Position numbers and translations under genes: made by a program. From Halomarina litorea (lineage in GTDB: Archaea > Halobacteriota > Halobacteria > Halobacteriales > Haloarculaceae): a DNA stretch of 64,000 nt. Shown here in pieces: positions 8,269 through 17,139 of this stretch; within the stretch, counting starts at the first letter, position 1, and each line of letters starts with the position of its first letter. The stretch is from contig NZ_CP100451.1 of the NCBI RefSeq assembly GCF_024227715.1, positions 1 to 64,000 of the forward strand. The letters run 5' to 3'. The notes under the pieces are model-generated. The model worked only from the letters and a program-made list of their open reading frames with translations, was not told the DNA's origin and did no database searches.

Positions 8269-8530
8269 TCGGAGTTGTTGTCGAAGCGAGTATGCTCAAA
8301 GGTTGGCCCCGTTTTGGGCTCGGATAGCATCTGTTCCAGTAGTACTGATCGCTCATACGGGTGGCTACTCGATACACACTCATTGCATCTCCGGCTTGGT
8401 GTCGTACTTGCCGTCCGTCTCCCCTCGCGCCAATGAGATCTCGCGAGGTATGCGACCGTCCTGACCATCTATCGGATTCGGTTGTTCTCTTCGACGGTTC
8501 AATCGTCCATCGACGGGTGGACTCGGCTCG

Positions 8531-9349
8531 TCATCCCTCGACTTGGATATCGAAAGCAGCAGTGACGAGCTCACCGTCCGGCTTCGCCTGCAGGAAGAGA
8601 CGGTAGTGGCCGGGCGTCGGGAACTGCGCATCGAACGCAACCGTCCCGTCTTCCGGGTTCGTTTCGACCGGGTGGACATGGAGGTACGCGAGGTCCCCGT
8701 CACGGAGAGTGACGAGATGTCCGAGTGCGCCCAAGTACGGATGGAGCGACGCCGATGTCCCGTCTTCCCGTCGGACTACGAACGAGAGCTGACTCGCCTC
8801 ACCCACCGAAATCAGTCCAGACTGCAATTCGATGTCGTAATCGGCAGCCGTCGCACGCCGCATTGCTTTCTGGTCAGTGTTCGGTTCGAACGTCCCCGAT
8901 ACGAGGAGGTCGATACCGAGCGTCGTGGGCCGGTCGTCAACGACGACGTCGACGAACGCCCGGTAGACGCCGCCGGCAGGAAGAGAGAACTCGGCGACAC
9001 GCCACGTCCCATCAGCCTCTAAGGTCGGGTGCAGGTGCTGGAACGCCGTCAGGTCACGACGGACCACGATGAGATGGCTCCGCTCGCCGTGTGACTCCTC
9101 GAACTCCGTGATAGGGCGGCCGTCGCCACCGAGAATATGGAATGTCCACTCGACGGGGACGCCGGATTCGAAGATGGTGTTGTCGGGGACCAGTCGGAGA
9201 CCGTCGGCGGCCAGCGAGAATCCACCGGCAAGATGGTGCCCACTCGTGGCTTCCATCTCGTTCGTCATGTCGTGGTGAACATCGGTCCCGTGCGATCGGG
9301 GGTGAGTAGTACGCATGTGAATAGGGAGGGTGTCTGAGGATATCTTCAT
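8531..9349 (-). CDS. Duplicated beta-domain protein in metal-resistance context
   Basis: A 272-residue protein with a His-rich N-terminus and two related beta-sandwich-like repeats. Repeat 1 has SHLIVVRRDLTAFQHLHP, then LPAGGVYRAFVDVVVD; repeat 2 has GHLVTLRDGDLAYLHVHP, then FPTPGHYRLFLQAKPDG. The HLHP/HVHP motifs are typical of a family found next to copper and heavy-metal genes in bacteria and archaea, of unproven function. No signal peptide or TM is visible. A TATA-like GAATATC lies about 27 nt before the first ATG, favouring a leaderless start at 9349; ATGs at 9316 and 9268 are alternatives. Confidence 0.65.
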   Translation of the reverse strand: MKISSDTLPIHMRTTHPRSHGTDVHHDMTNEMEATSGHHLAGGFSLAADGLRLVPDNTIFESGVPVEWTFHILGGDGRPITEFEESHGERSHLIVVRRDLTAFQHLHPTLEADGTWRVAEFSLPAGGVYRAFVDVVVDDRPTTLGIDLLVSGTFEPNTDQKAMRRATAADYDIELQSGLISVGEASQLSFVVRREDGTSASLHPYLGALGHLVTLRDGDLAYLHVHPVETNPEDGTVAFDAQFPTPGHYRLFLQAKPDGELVTAAFDIQVEG

Positions 9350-9420
9350 AGCGCCGCTCCACGGCGTACTCGATATTCAGCCGCCCTGGGAGATTGGATT
9401 TTGAATCCCTCGATCGTAGT

Positions 9421-10017
9421 CTATTCGGCGTCGGCGAGTCGCTCGTACTGCTCGGTGATGTCGGCGGCGCACGTCGAGCAACAGACGACGTGTCGGTTCC
9501 CGCTCTCGACCTCGACGTCGACGCCGTCCTCGGTGATGGTGTTGCCACAGACCGTACAGACGAGTCCGAACCCGCCGGTCACGCCGAGGTGCGGGTCCCA
9601 CCGCGTCCCGACGAGCGGTTCGACCGACCAGTCGGCGTCCGGGTACGCTTCAGAGAGGTCGCCGAGCAGCCCGTCGAGGGTCGACGTGTCGACCGTCGCC
9701 TTCGCGACGACCGTCCCGCCGACGCCACGAAGCACGTGTTCGACCGCCTCGTCGTCGGCCAACGCGTCGGCGAGCGGCTCGGCGGCGCTCGGCTGCACGC
9801 GAGCGACGACGAGCGACTGCTCGCCCGTCGTCAGCATCGATCGGTCGATATCGAGCGTGAACCGCCTGATGACGCCGAGTTCCCGGAGTCGGTCGACCCG
9901 GTTCGACACCGTCGGTGCGGACCGACCGATCTCGTCGGCGATCTCCCGGAACGACCGGCGGGCGTCCTCCAGGAGGAGGTCGAGGATCTGCCGGTCGAGG
10001 TCGTCGAACTCGACCAT
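9421..10017 (-). CDS. Lrp/AsnC-type HTH regulator with TRASH metal-binding domain
   Basis: A 198-residue transcription factor. The N-terminal winged helix (LDRQILDLLLEDARRSFREI, then SAPTVSNRVDRLRELGV) is of Lrp/AsnC type, the middle is a RAM-like ligand region, and the C-terminus is a TRASH domain with paired cysteines (CTVCGNT and VCCSTC, about residues 154-181). In haloarchaea such proteins sense copper and control copper ATPases and chaperones. It starts 2 nt after the DUF4396 stop, so the two form one operon. It is a paralogue of the protein at 39381-39980. Confidence 0.88.
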   Translation of the reverse strand: MVEFDDLDRQILDLLLEDARRSFREIADEIGRSAPTVSNRVDRLRELGVIRRFTLDIDRSMLTTGEQSLVVARVQPSAAEPLADALADDEAVEHVLRGVGGTVVAKATVDTSTLDGLLGDLSEAYPDADWSVEPLVGTRWDPHLGVTGGFGLVCTVCGNTITEDGVDVEVESGNRHVVCCSTCAADITEQYERLADAE

Positions 10018-10019
10018 GG

Positions 10020-10793
10020 TCAGTCCGCGGCGGCTGCGCCCTCACGCATCTCCGAGGGGTCGCTCATGCCCTCCTTGACGCCGAACTCGACGAGCAGGAC
10101 GTTGACCGGCCAGGCGACGAGGAAGCCGATCGACAGCGAGAACGCGAGCGCCGACCAGAACAGGAGGTCACCCATGTGCGCCTCGGCGGCCAGCAGGAGG
10201 TCGGTGCCGATGGCAAAGATTTCCATGATGGTAATCGAGGGCGTCTCACTCAGGAGGGCGTCCCACGTCGCCTCTTTGAAGCCCACCCCGTCCTGCATGA
10301 GCGGGCCGATGGTGAGCGCGTACCCGAAGAGGTACGCGAACCCGAAGGTGACGGCCGCGACCCAGCCGACGGTGAGTGCGAGGATCCCCTGTGCGAGGGT
10401 GATGCCGACGACTTCACCCGCGCCACACCCCGAGTAGCAGTGGCTCGTCGAGCGGAAGCCCCGTCTCCACAGCGAGTCATTGGGAATCTGCGTCCGTCCG
10501 GAGTACCAGTACACCCCGAGTCCGAACGGTCCAGAGTAGGCGACCACGAGCGTCCAGACGGCCTTCATCATCGAGGGCAGCGGCTGGTTGTTCGACCGGA
10601 GGTCCCACCACAGCATCCCGAGACAGGCGAGGACGAGGACCGCCCATGCCCCGACGACGACGGGGTTCGACAGAATCGGGACGAGTACCTCGCGGGCCGG
10701 TTCGAACGCCCGCTCGATCTGTTTGGCGATTCCCGCGAGCCCGCCGGTCGATTGGAGCACGGCGGGTCCGACGACGCTAGTGCTTGTGGACAT
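10020..10793 (-). CDS. DUF4396 membrane protein (copper-linked family)
   Basis: A 257-residue protein with about six TM helices. The conserved DUF4396 signature SHCYSGCGAGEVVG appears near residue 118, with paired cysteines and histidine suited to metal contact within the membrane, and a later acidic/His stretch (EIFAIGTDLLLAAEAHMGD). DUF4396 genes usually accompany copper ATPases or TRASH regulators; function is unproven. First gene of an operon with the TRASH regulator. A CTTTGGAT motif shared with the second TRASH locus lies 50 bp upstream. Confidence 0.8.
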   Translation of the reverse strand: MSTSTSVVGPAVLQSTGGLAGIAKQIERAFEPAREVLVPILSNPVVVGAWAVLVLACLGMLWWDLRSNNQPLPSMMKAVWTLVVAYSGPFGLGVYWYSGRTQIPNDSLWRRGFRSTSHCYSGCGAGEVVGITLAQGILALTVGWVAAVTFGFAYLFGYALTIGPLMQDGVGFKEATWDALLSETPSITIMEIFAIGTDLLLAAEAHMGDLLFWSALAFSLSIGFLVAWPVNVLLVEFGVKEGMSDPSEMREGAAAAD

Positions 10794-11148
10794 CGTCTAC
10801 TACACGGTTCACGCGGCTCGTTTAATGCGCTTGTCCCTCAGCATCCAAAGCTGTGTACCGTATAGACGGGTTCTCTCTCCGCGTGAGTGTACTCTAGTGA
10901 TGATGCTCCGCTCACGCCACCCTTCGAAACGGTGCTCGGGCCGCGGGCCGAGATTTCGATTCACCGACTGAACCCACACCGAAATCGAACTTCGTAAACT
11001 ACGCCGCACTGACACACGGCGGTCGACCGGCCGTCTTCGGCACTCTCCGGGGTGCTCCGTGAATAGCTCATCAAGGTTGTGCTCGCACAGCGGCCTTGCT
11101 TCGTTAGCGAAAACCCGCTTGAATCAGGGGGCCCTCTCTCTATACGCG
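10794..11148. other. Divergent intergenic region between DUF4396 and the Csp-like gene
   Basis: No gene supported. It holds the two divergent promoters and the CTTTGGAT motif at 10843-10850. A palindrome-like TTCGTTAGCGAA sits at 11101-11112, about 40 bp before the Csp-like ATG. Confidence 0.4.
10843..10850 (-). promoter_or_regulatory. CTTTGGAT motif upstream of DUF4396/TRASH operon
   Basis: Read on the minus strand, CTTTGGAT lies 50-57 bp upstream of the DUF4396 start. The same 8-mer occurs at 39352-39359 (minus) and 40040-40047 (plus) around the other TRASH/copper genes. This would suit an operator for the TRASH-type regulators. Confidence 0.35.
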
Positions 11149-11493
11149 ATGACGCTCCAAGAACTCGACCACCTGAGCGAGGAACAGCGCGACTGTATCG
11201 ACAACTGTACCGAGGCCGTCCAGGCCTGCGAGTGGTGTGCCGACGAGTGTGCCGGCGAGGGCGAAGGCATGGCCGAATGCATCCGACTGTGCCGTGACGT
11301 CGCGGACATCGCGTCGCTGCATGCGCGGCTCATGGCGCGTGACTCCAACTACAGCACGCAGCTCGCTGAGGCCTGTGCCGGCGCCTGCGAGGAGTGCGCC
11401 GAGGAGTGCGAACGGCACGAGGCCGACCACTGCCAGACGTGCGCGGAGGTCCTCCGCGAGTGCGCGGAGTCCTGTCGCAGCATGATGAGCTAA
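11149..11493 (+). CDS. Four-helix-bundle Cys-rich copper-storage-like protein (Csp/DUF326)
   Basis: A 114-residue cytoplasmic protein with 15 cysteines in CxxxC spacing along predicted helices (CIDNC at 16-20, CEWCADEC at 27-34, CIRLC at 44-48, then eight more in residues 75-108). This matches the DUF326/Csp3 family, whose bundle core binds many Cu(I) ions. The start at MTLQELDHL matches the family N-terminus; an upstream ATG at 11059 would add an unrelated segment. It diverges from the DUF4396/TRASH operon. Confidence 0.88.
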   Translation: MTLQELDHLSEEQRDCIDNCTEAVQACEWCADECAGEGEGMAECIRLCRDVADIASLHARLMARDSNYSTQLAEACAGACEECAEECERHEADHCQTCAEVLRECAESCRSMMS

Positions 11494-11547
11494 GTCGGTT
11501 CACGATACCGAGCGACGAGGCGGCCGGACACTCTCGGTCGGAATTTT

Positions 11548-12045
11548 TCACGAGAGAAGCGACCCAGCGACCGGGTCCCCGGCTGTGACTACGGGTACTG
11601 GGGCAGTTCTAGCGACCCGAGTCGAGACACTCCCCGACAGCAACCGGTGAAGGCGTGATCGCTCCGGGCCCCTCATCACGATCATGTCGATGTTCTCCTC
11701 GATAGCGTAGTCGACGATTACATCCGCGGGAAACCCGACTCGGAGTGCTTCGACGGTCCGACCCGACGACGTCTCTAGCCGGTGGGTAACCCGACGAATG
11801 ATCCGCTTGCCGGTTTGTCTGACCGGCTGTGGGACATCGTCTATTCGCGCGTCCCCAACGCCCGGCGGGAGGGTGTTCCGGCTTACGACGTGCAGGACAT
11901 GGATTGTCGCGTCGAACTCCGCCGCGAGTGCGCCGACATGGCGCATCGCGTTCCGAAATCGGTCCCCGACCGCGTCTCCCGATGTGGAATCAGTTGTGTC
12001 CCTGCTATCACAGCCGACCGTTGGGAGAAGAAGCCGGTCGTACAT
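11548..12045 (-). CDS. UspA-family universal stress protein
   Basis: A 165-residue single-domain Usp. Start at MYDRLLLPTVG, the normal N-terminal beta strand of the family; the longer frame adds 15 residues. Visible features are IHVLHVVSR, IVDYAIEENIDMIVMRG and the nucleotide-binding-like tail SRLHRLLSGSVSTRVARTAP, close to the ATP-binding G-2x-G-9x-G(S/T) pattern but with Arg/Leu in place of early glycines. Role in stress tolerance is inferred from the family. It lies convergent to the Csp-like gene. Confidence 0.8.
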   Translation of the reverse strand: MYDRLLLPTVGCDSRDTTDSTSGDAVGDRFRNAMRHVGALAAEFDATIHVLHVVSRNTLPPGVGDARIDDVPQPVRQTGKRIIRRVTHRLETSSGRTVEALRVGFPADVIVDYAIEENIDMIVMRGPERSRLHRLLSGSVSTRVARTAPVPVVTAGDPVAGSLLS

Positions 12046-12102
12046 CCGTACCGCATTCGTTCGGCTGGACTGACAAAATTGTGTCGACAATTCCTCGCTG
12101 AA

Positions 12103-12669
12103 CTACTGAGGGGCGTTCGGTCCACCGCTCGGCGTCGATCGGTACTCCCGAACGTAGAGGTAGCCGAGCAGTCCGATGATTGCGACCTGGACGACCTTGT
12201 CGGCGAGCCCATAGCTGTCGAGGTGGGGCATTCCCGCTTGGAACCACAGAACGAGCTGGGCAAGCGTGTAGACGATGCCAATGGGGTAGAGGTAGCGCTG
12301 GGCGAACCCGACGGCGAACAGCCCGACACCGCCGAGGAATCCGAGTCCCGCGAGCAACATGATGGTCTCGCCGTGTGCGACGTAGATGTAGAGGTGGACG
12401 ATTCCCGTGATCAATAGGAGGACGATCGTCAGCAGGTGTACGGGGTCTTTCGTTCGTTCGCTTGTGTTCCGCCCGCTGAACCAGTACGCCGGTCCAACTG
12501 GGAACGCAGCGAGTAACAATACGCCCGCAGCAGTCACGAGCCAGCTTCCTCCTCCGTGACCGTGACTCGACGCCTGTTCGCCACTCTGTATCGGAACGCT
12601 GCCCGCGGTACCAGCCACGAGTAGCCCGACGGCGAGTACGGCCGTCGCTGCGAAGAGTTTCCGTCTCAT
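12103..12669 (-). CDS. Exported/membrane protein with His-Gly segment
   Basis: A 188-residue protein starting MRRKLFAATAVLAVGLLVAG, a signal-peptide-like helix, followed by a short segment SSHGHGGGSW and about five TM helices (ending in VVQVAIIGLLGYLYVREY). The His-Gly stretch could contact metal. Similar haloarchaeal proteins are annotated only as membrane proteins. 57 bp upstream of the UspA gene on the same strand, so possibly cotranscribed. Confidence 0.7.
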   Translation of the reverse strand: MRRKLFAATAVLAVGLLVAGTAGSVPIQSGEQASSHGHGGGSWLVTAAGVLLLAAFPVGPAYWFSGRNTSERTKDPVHLLTIVLLLITGIVHLYIYVAHGETIMLLAGLGFLGGVGLFAVGFAQRYLYPIGIVYTLAQLVLWFQAGMPHLDSYGLADKVVQVAIIGLLGYLYVREYRSTPSGGPNAPQ

Positions 12670-12739
12670 GAGAGGGCCTTATCCCCATGCTGGCATGAAC
12701 GATTCGGTCCGAACACGAGGACGGTCATCGTGTGATTTC

Positions 12740-12976
12740 TCACGGTATCTCTTCCCCCTTTGTTCCGCTCTTCCGCTTCTCGAGGATTGCGAACACACCG
12801 AGGACGATGGCGACGAATGCACGAGCGAGTTCACCACGATGAGTCGTTGCCCACAATTGCGGGCTGTGGTCGCGCGCCCGGTCGTCGAATCGGACGCGTG
12901 CGCCGTGGTCGACGTCGTCGTCGTCCGGTTTGCGGAGGTTGTCCGGCCGGTCAGGGTTCTCTTTTGTATCGGTCAT
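12740..12976 (-). CDS. Small acidic protein with one TM helix
   Basis: A 78-residue protein starting MTDTKENPDRPDN. A highly acidic N-terminal half (RKPDDDDVDHGARVRFDDRA) is followed by one hydrophobic helix (LARAFVAIVLGVFAILE) and a short charged tail. The acidic composition is typical of halophile coding sequence. No family recognised. An in-frame ATG 30 nt upstream is possible. Confidence 0.5.
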   Translation of the reverse strand: MTDTKENPDRPDNLRKPDDDDVDHGARVRFDDRARDHSPQLWATTHRGELARAFVAIVLGVFAILEKRKSGTKGEEIP

Positions 12977-13915
12977 CTGACCGCTCCACGCGTTGCGGGC
13001 GAGCAACCGGTCGAGATGTCGAGGGATGACTCGGTTACCGACGATGGCCTTGACCGTCGGAAGACCGACCCGACCGCTCGTGGCCTTTCGGAATGCGAGA
13101 GCGCCGGGAGGTGATGGCGACTCTCATGTGGTGGGTCGATGCTACGAGCGACGCGTTCAAACGGACTTTCGCTAACGAACGATAGTGCGACTCGAGTATC
13201 CCTCGCGGTTCCGTCGCTCCTCGACCGCAGGCCGCCACGAATGCCTGTGACCTCGGACACGCTTGAACGAACGGCCCGGTTCGGGCACGGTCGTAGCGGG
13301 TCCGCCCCGGGGGAGCCGTTCGGGCCGTCGTCAGCGGCAGTCGGCACCGACTTACCGAACGCCGGTCGACAGCCCGACAGAACTACACCTGGTCGACTCT
13401 CTCCTCGGCCTAATCAAAGAAACCAAACCACGGTCTGTCCCGATAGGGAGTCGTCGCACCGCTGGAGTGCGAAACCCGGACCACATCACCGTCACGTGGC
13501 GGCTCAGCCGGTGGACTGGCGAATGTTCCTTGGATACGAACGCTCCGAACTCTCCCCTTCGTTTAAGTAGATCGGGGTTACGTCTCGAACGAGCTCGGAA
13601 GAGGCTTGAGACGGCTGGATATGCCCTACCTAGCAGTTCGGTCTCAGTCTTTGCCCGCAGCGGATTTGTATTCCGAGAGTTTGCGACCGTTCGGTTGCGA
13701 ATATCGAACCTGCTATGACACCACTATACCTGTAATAGAAAGCGATACCATATTGAAACAGTTGTCTACGTAAGCAGAGGAAGTCTTGGCTGTTGTGCTC
13801 ACTCCTCTTACTACTAGATGCTGGCTGGCATCGCCACGACAAGCTTTGATTCATGGGCTGTCGCGGACTATAATCCATATTCCTCTATCGAGAGAGGCCA
13901 AATGGCATACCAGTA
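12977..13915. other. About 0.9 kb without a recognisable gene
   Basis: Several short open frames overlap on both strands (for example 13035-13238 minus and 13263-13718 plus), none with family features or halophile-like acidic composition. The part after about 13600 is lower in GC. The segment ends at the truncated metallo-beta-lactamase fragment, so it may be debris from an insertion or deletion. Confidence 0.45.
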
Positions 13916-14206
13916 ATGCTTAGTAGTCGCAATACTATCCATAGGACGGAAGCCGATGTCCGAAACGACGGTACTGATGAGGACGCCTCGCCCGGCGAGC
14001 TTGTCGGCGCACCACTCTCGGAGGTCCGTGATACCCTCGACCTCGTCGGCCTCGATGAGGGGGCGTTCGTCGAACGGATGGTCGGCGACCTCCCGGAGAA
14101 GCCCGTCAACTACGAAGCGATCATCGACGTCAACGGAGGGAAAGAGTCGGCCGAGGATACTGACGCGACGGAACTCGACCCCGGAGCCAACAACAGTGCC
14201 GCCTGA
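13916..14206 (+). pseudogene. C-terminal fragment of a rhodanese/MBL-fold hydrolase
   Basis: The frame encodes only the tail of the MBL-fold family seen complete at 46136-47326 and 49838-50959. The match is clear in GLDEGAFVERMVGDLPEKP, VNYEAIIDVN and ELDPGANNSAA, which correspond to DREAFVEFILSDMPPRP, ANYEEIIGTN and ELGPNNCAAS. Recognisable similarity begins near 13980; the first 20 or so residues are not family-like. The metal-binding and rhodanese parts are absent, so this is a remnant. The cysteine in the NNCAA tail is serine here. Confidence 0.8.
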
Positions 14207-14267
14207 GCGAGAGTGCCAACCCCCCGTTACTGACGACAGACTACCTGAGAAATCCCTGAACAGTATC

Positions 14268-15728
14268 GTGACCCCACCCAGACCTCCCAACAGACCCACG
14301 CGTAGAACAGTCCTCCGATCGCTCAGTGCCGGTACGCTCGCCGCACTCGCCGGTTGTGGAGCCAACGCACCATCTGAAGCCGACTCGGAAAGTGGTAGTG
14401 AGCCGCCGAGCGCGACGACTGGAGCCTCCACAGCGGACCTCCGTCCCGACGAAACAGTCGAATTACCCGCGAATACCGGCACGAACACCGTCGCCGGGGA
14501 TACGTCGTGGGATACGTGGCGCTACGACGGACAGATCCCGGGTCCGGAGCTCAGGGTTCGGGAAGGCGACGTGTTCCGGGCTCGAGTCTCGAACCAGCTC
14601 CCCGAGTCGACGACGATTCACTGGCACGGTGTCCCAGTTCGGAACGCGATGGACGGGGTCCCGGAGGTGACCCAGCAACCGATCAGTACCGGGGAGACGT
14701 TCGAATACTCGTTCCGGGCCGAACCCGCGGGGACATACTTCTATCACAGCCACGTCGGGTTGCAACTCGACCGGGGCCTCGCCGGACCGCTTATCATCGA
14801 AGAAGCCGACCCGCACGTCGAGTACGACCGCGATATCACACTCGTACTGGACGACTTCCTCCCGGGACCGCCGCAGATGCCCGATGCGTCGGGGGGCGGT
14901 GGATCGGGAGGAATGGGTAGCGGGTCAGGAGGAATGGGTGGTGGGATGATGGGGGACACCCGCCCACCGTACGAAGGGCTGCTCATCAATGGGCGCCTCC
15001 CATCGGACCCTCCGTCGTTCTCCGTCGAGGACGGCGAGCGAATCAGGATGCGCTTCATCAATGCCTCCAGCGCGACGACGTTCCACGTCGCGCTCGCAGG
15101 CCACGAGATGCAGGTTTCACACGCGGATGGCCGACCGGTCGAACCAGTCGGCGTCGATTCGTTCGTCTTCGGTGCCGGCGAGCGATACGACGCTATCGTG
15201 GAAGCGAACTCCCCTGGCGCGTGGGAGGTCCGGGCGGCGGCGCTCGACGGGGACGAACCGCCAGCGAAGGCTGTCCTTCGATACGGGAACAGCGACGACG
15301 CCCCGACACCTGTCGAATCGACCGGCCAGCAGCTCCGGTATTCGGACCTCCGAGCGCTCTCGCCCGTCGACGGTATCGACAGTGGTCCCGACCGGACGTT
15401 CGATCTAACGCTGTCGGCCGGTGGCGGTCGGTCCTACCGGTGGACTATCGACGGGCAGACCTACCCCGACGCCGACCCGCTTCGCATCTCGGCGGGTGAT
15501 CACGTCCGCGTTCGGATGACGAACCACAGCCCCGTCGTCCACCCCATGCACCTCCACGGACACTTCTTCCAGGTCGGCGATGCGGTCAAGGACACGGTGC
15601 TCGTTCCGGGTCACATGGGCGAGGTCACCTTCGACTTCATCGCCGACAACCCGGGTCAGTGGCTGTTCCACTGTCACAACCTCTATCACCTCCATGCAGG
15701 GATGGCTCGCGCCTTCGTGTACGAGTGA
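14268..15728 (+). CDS. Tat-exported multicopper oxidase
   Basis: A 486-residue laccase/CopA-like oxidase. GTG start chosen because it directly precedes the Tat motif (RPTRRTVLRSLSAG) and the lipobox LAGCG; the upstream frame runs through the MBL fragment. Copper ligands are all visible: HWHG and HSH in the first cupredoxin domain, HPMHLHGH and HCHNLYHLHAGM in the last, giving type 1, 2 and 3 sites with a Met axial ligand. A Gly/Met-rich insert (GGMGSGSGGMGGGMMG, about residues 214-229) resembles the Met-rich loops of cuprous oxidases. Likely oxidises Cu(I) outside the cell. Confidence 0.92.
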   Translation: MTPPRPPNRPTRRTVLRSLSAGTLAALAGCGANAPSEADSESGSEPPSATTGASTADLRPDETVELPANTGTNTVAGDTSWDTWRYDGQIPGPELRVREGDVFRARVSNQLPESTTIHWHGVPVRNAMDGVPEVTQQPISTGETFEYSFRAEPAGTYFYHSHVGLQLDRGLAGPLIIEEADPHVEYDRDITLVLDDFLPGPPQMPDASGGGGSGGMGSGSGGMGGGMMGDTRPPYEGLLINGRLPSDPPSFSVEDGERIRMRFINASSATTFHVALAGHEMQVSHADGRPVEPVGVDSFVFGAGERYDAIVEANSPGAWEVRAAALDGDEPPAKAVLRYGNSDDAPTPVESTGQQLRYSDLRALSPVDGIDSGPDRTFDLTLSAGGGRSYRWTIDGQTYPDADPLRISAGDHVRVRMTNHSPVVHPMHLHGHFFQVGDAVKDTVLVPGHMGEVTFDFIADNPGQWLFHCHNLYHLHAGMARAFVYE

Positions 15729-15834
15729 CGACGAAGACAGACTGATACAGCCTCCTGTTCGGTTCCCGAAGGTTGAGAATCGCTCCGCAGCTATATTCCC
15801 CTCCACCCCCTCCTCTAGCGTAGGTGACGACCAA

Positions 15835-16191
15835 ATGACTTCGACGAAGCAGATATTCGGTTGGATTGCCGGCGGACTCGTCGTCCTGACCCTACTCATG
15901 TTCGGGTTCGCCATGGCTGCCGGCAACCAGGTGGCCGGGGATTGGTGGATGCCCCACATGTGGGGAGGGTGGGGTGGCATGGGTGGCTGGGGTATCGGCA
16001 TGATGCTCGTCGGAACCCTCTGGATGGTGCTGCTCGTCGCATTGCCCGCCATCCTCGTCTACGGGCTGGTCGCCGACCGAGACGCTACCCAATCCGACCC
16101 GGCGATGGATACCCTCCGCGAGCAATACGCCCGTGGCGACATCGACGAGGAGGAATACGAGTCTCGTCGTCGCCGTCTCTCCGGACAGTAG
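15835..16191 (+). CDS. Gly/Met/Trp-rich two-TM protein with SHOCT domain (copy 1)
   Basis: A 118-residue protein. The first TM helix (IFGWIAGGLVVLTLLMFGFA) is followed by a loop WWMPHMWGGWGGMGGWGIGM, a second TM, and a C-terminal SHOCT motif (DTLREQYARGDIDEEEYESR). SHOCT modules are short oligomerisation segments. The Met/His/Gly loop next to a multicopper oxidase suggests metal contact at the membrane. It is the first of three such proteins within 1.7 kb and follows the oxidase by 106 bp on the same strand. Confidence 0.8.
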   Translation: MTSTKQIFGWIAGGLVVLTLLMFGFAMAAGNQVAGDWWMPHMWGGWGGMGGWGIGMMLVGTLWMVLLVALPAILVYGLVADRDATQSDPAMDTLREQYARGDIDEEEYESRRRRLSGQ

Positions 16192-16268
16192 CTTCCGGGG
16201 TCGACCTCACTACGATCGTGTCGGACGGCCAGCGATGGGTGCTAACTATCATCTGTCCCTCTCGCAGA

Positions 16269-16628
16269 CTACTGCGACTCCTCCCGGCGGAAGTTCGTAC
16301 GCCGTTCCTCGAACTCCTCCTCGGTGAGATCACCACGGGCGTACGCCATGCGCAATTCTTCCATCGCGGGATTCCGCGACGACTGTGATTCCGTCACGCG
16401 ACGGAAGATGAGATATCCTCCACTGAGCAGGACGAGTAGGAAGACCAGTGGGACGAGCATCCCGACGAGTGGCCACCAGCCGCTGGTCGTCCCGTATCCG
16501 CCCATCATACCCCCGTAACCCATCATCCCGCCGAGTCCCATCCCCATCGTGAGCAAGGGGAGGACAATGATCGCTCCGAGGATGAGGAGGACGATGGTCG
16601 TGGTGTCGAGTTGGTTCGATGATGACAT
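16269..16628 (-). CDS. Gly/Met-rich two-TM protein with SHOCT domain (copy 2)
   Basis: A 119-residue protein. TM1 (TTIVLLILGAIIVLPLL), a Gly/Met loop (MGMGLGGMMGYGGMMGGYG), TM2 (LVGMLVPLVFLLVLLSGGYLIF) and the SHOCT tail (EELRMAYARGDLTEEEFEER). It starts 3 nt after the DUF302 stop, so it is the downstream gene of a DUF302-SHOCT pair. The same architecture as copies 1 and 3 but with different loop sequences, indicating old duplication. Confidence 0.8.
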   Translation of the reverse strand: MSSSNQLDTTTIVLLILGAIIVLPLLTMGMGLGGMMGYGGMMGGYGTTSGWWPLVGMLVPLVFLLVLLSGGYLIFRRVTESQSSRNPAMEELRMAYARGDLTEEEFEERRTNFRREESQ

Positions 16629-16631
16629 GGC

Positions 16632-17048
16632 TCAGGCCTCCGTAGATGAGTCGAGTTCGTCCGCGACACTGGCGAGGACGCGTTCGAACCGGTCATGGAC
16701 CTCGTTCGCGATCGAGTCGAGCGCCTCGTTGTCGGCGATGCCGACGAGCTGTTGGGGATCGACTGCACTCACCATGACCTCGCCGTCGTCGGTTTCGTAG
16801 ACGATGACGTTACACGGGAGGAGTGCGCCGAGTTCGATCTCCTCGTTCAGCCCCTCGTGTGCGAGCGCCGGATTGCACGCACCGAGAATGCGGTATCGCC
16901 GAAACTCTTCCCCGATCTTATCTTCGAGCGTCGCCTGAACGTCGATGTCACAGAGGACGCCGAACTCTTCGTCTTTGAGCGCGCCGATGGTCGTCTCGAC
17001 CACTTGGTCGAAGTCACCGGACACGGCCTTTTGTATTGTGTACTTCAT
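16632..17048 (-). CDS. DUF302 protein (copy 1)
   Basis: A 138-residue protein starting MKYTIQKAVSGDFDQ. It has the DUF302 core with a central cysteine-containing stretch RILGACNPALAHEGL and a second Cys in ELGALLPCNVIVYE. DUF302 is a small alpha/beta domain often linked to sulfur or metal genes, function unproven. The longer upstream frame (70 residues) is not family-like. It is closely related to the copy at 44613-44999, which sits with sulfur genes. Operon with SHOCT copy 2. Confidence 0.85.
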   Translation of the reverse strand: MKYTIQKAVSGDFDQVVETTIGALKDEEFGVLCDIDVQATLEDKIGEEFRRYRILGACNPALAHEGLNEEIELGALLPCNVIVYETDDGEVMVSAVDPQQLVGIADNEALDSIANEVHDRFERVLASVADELDSSTEA

Positions 17049-17139
17049 GCGATATACTTCTCTATTGGTGGAGTTAACTGTGGAGTTCCGACGCGGTCGG
17101 TGGATGGAGGCATCCGTGCTGGAACCGACACCAGATGGA

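Noticed and set aside
9394-10437. A 347-residue plus-strand frame
   Set aside because: Antisense to the TRASH regulator and DUF4396 genes.
13700-13915. Transposase remnant on the minus strand
   Set aside because: A short frame ending in WYAIWPLS looked transposase-like, but no catalytic motif or terminal repeats could be found.
13956-14267. An N-terminal extension of the multicopper oxidase frame
   Set aside because: It runs antiparallel in frame through the MBL fragment and is Ser/Arg-rich; the Tat signal and GTG at 14268 define the start.
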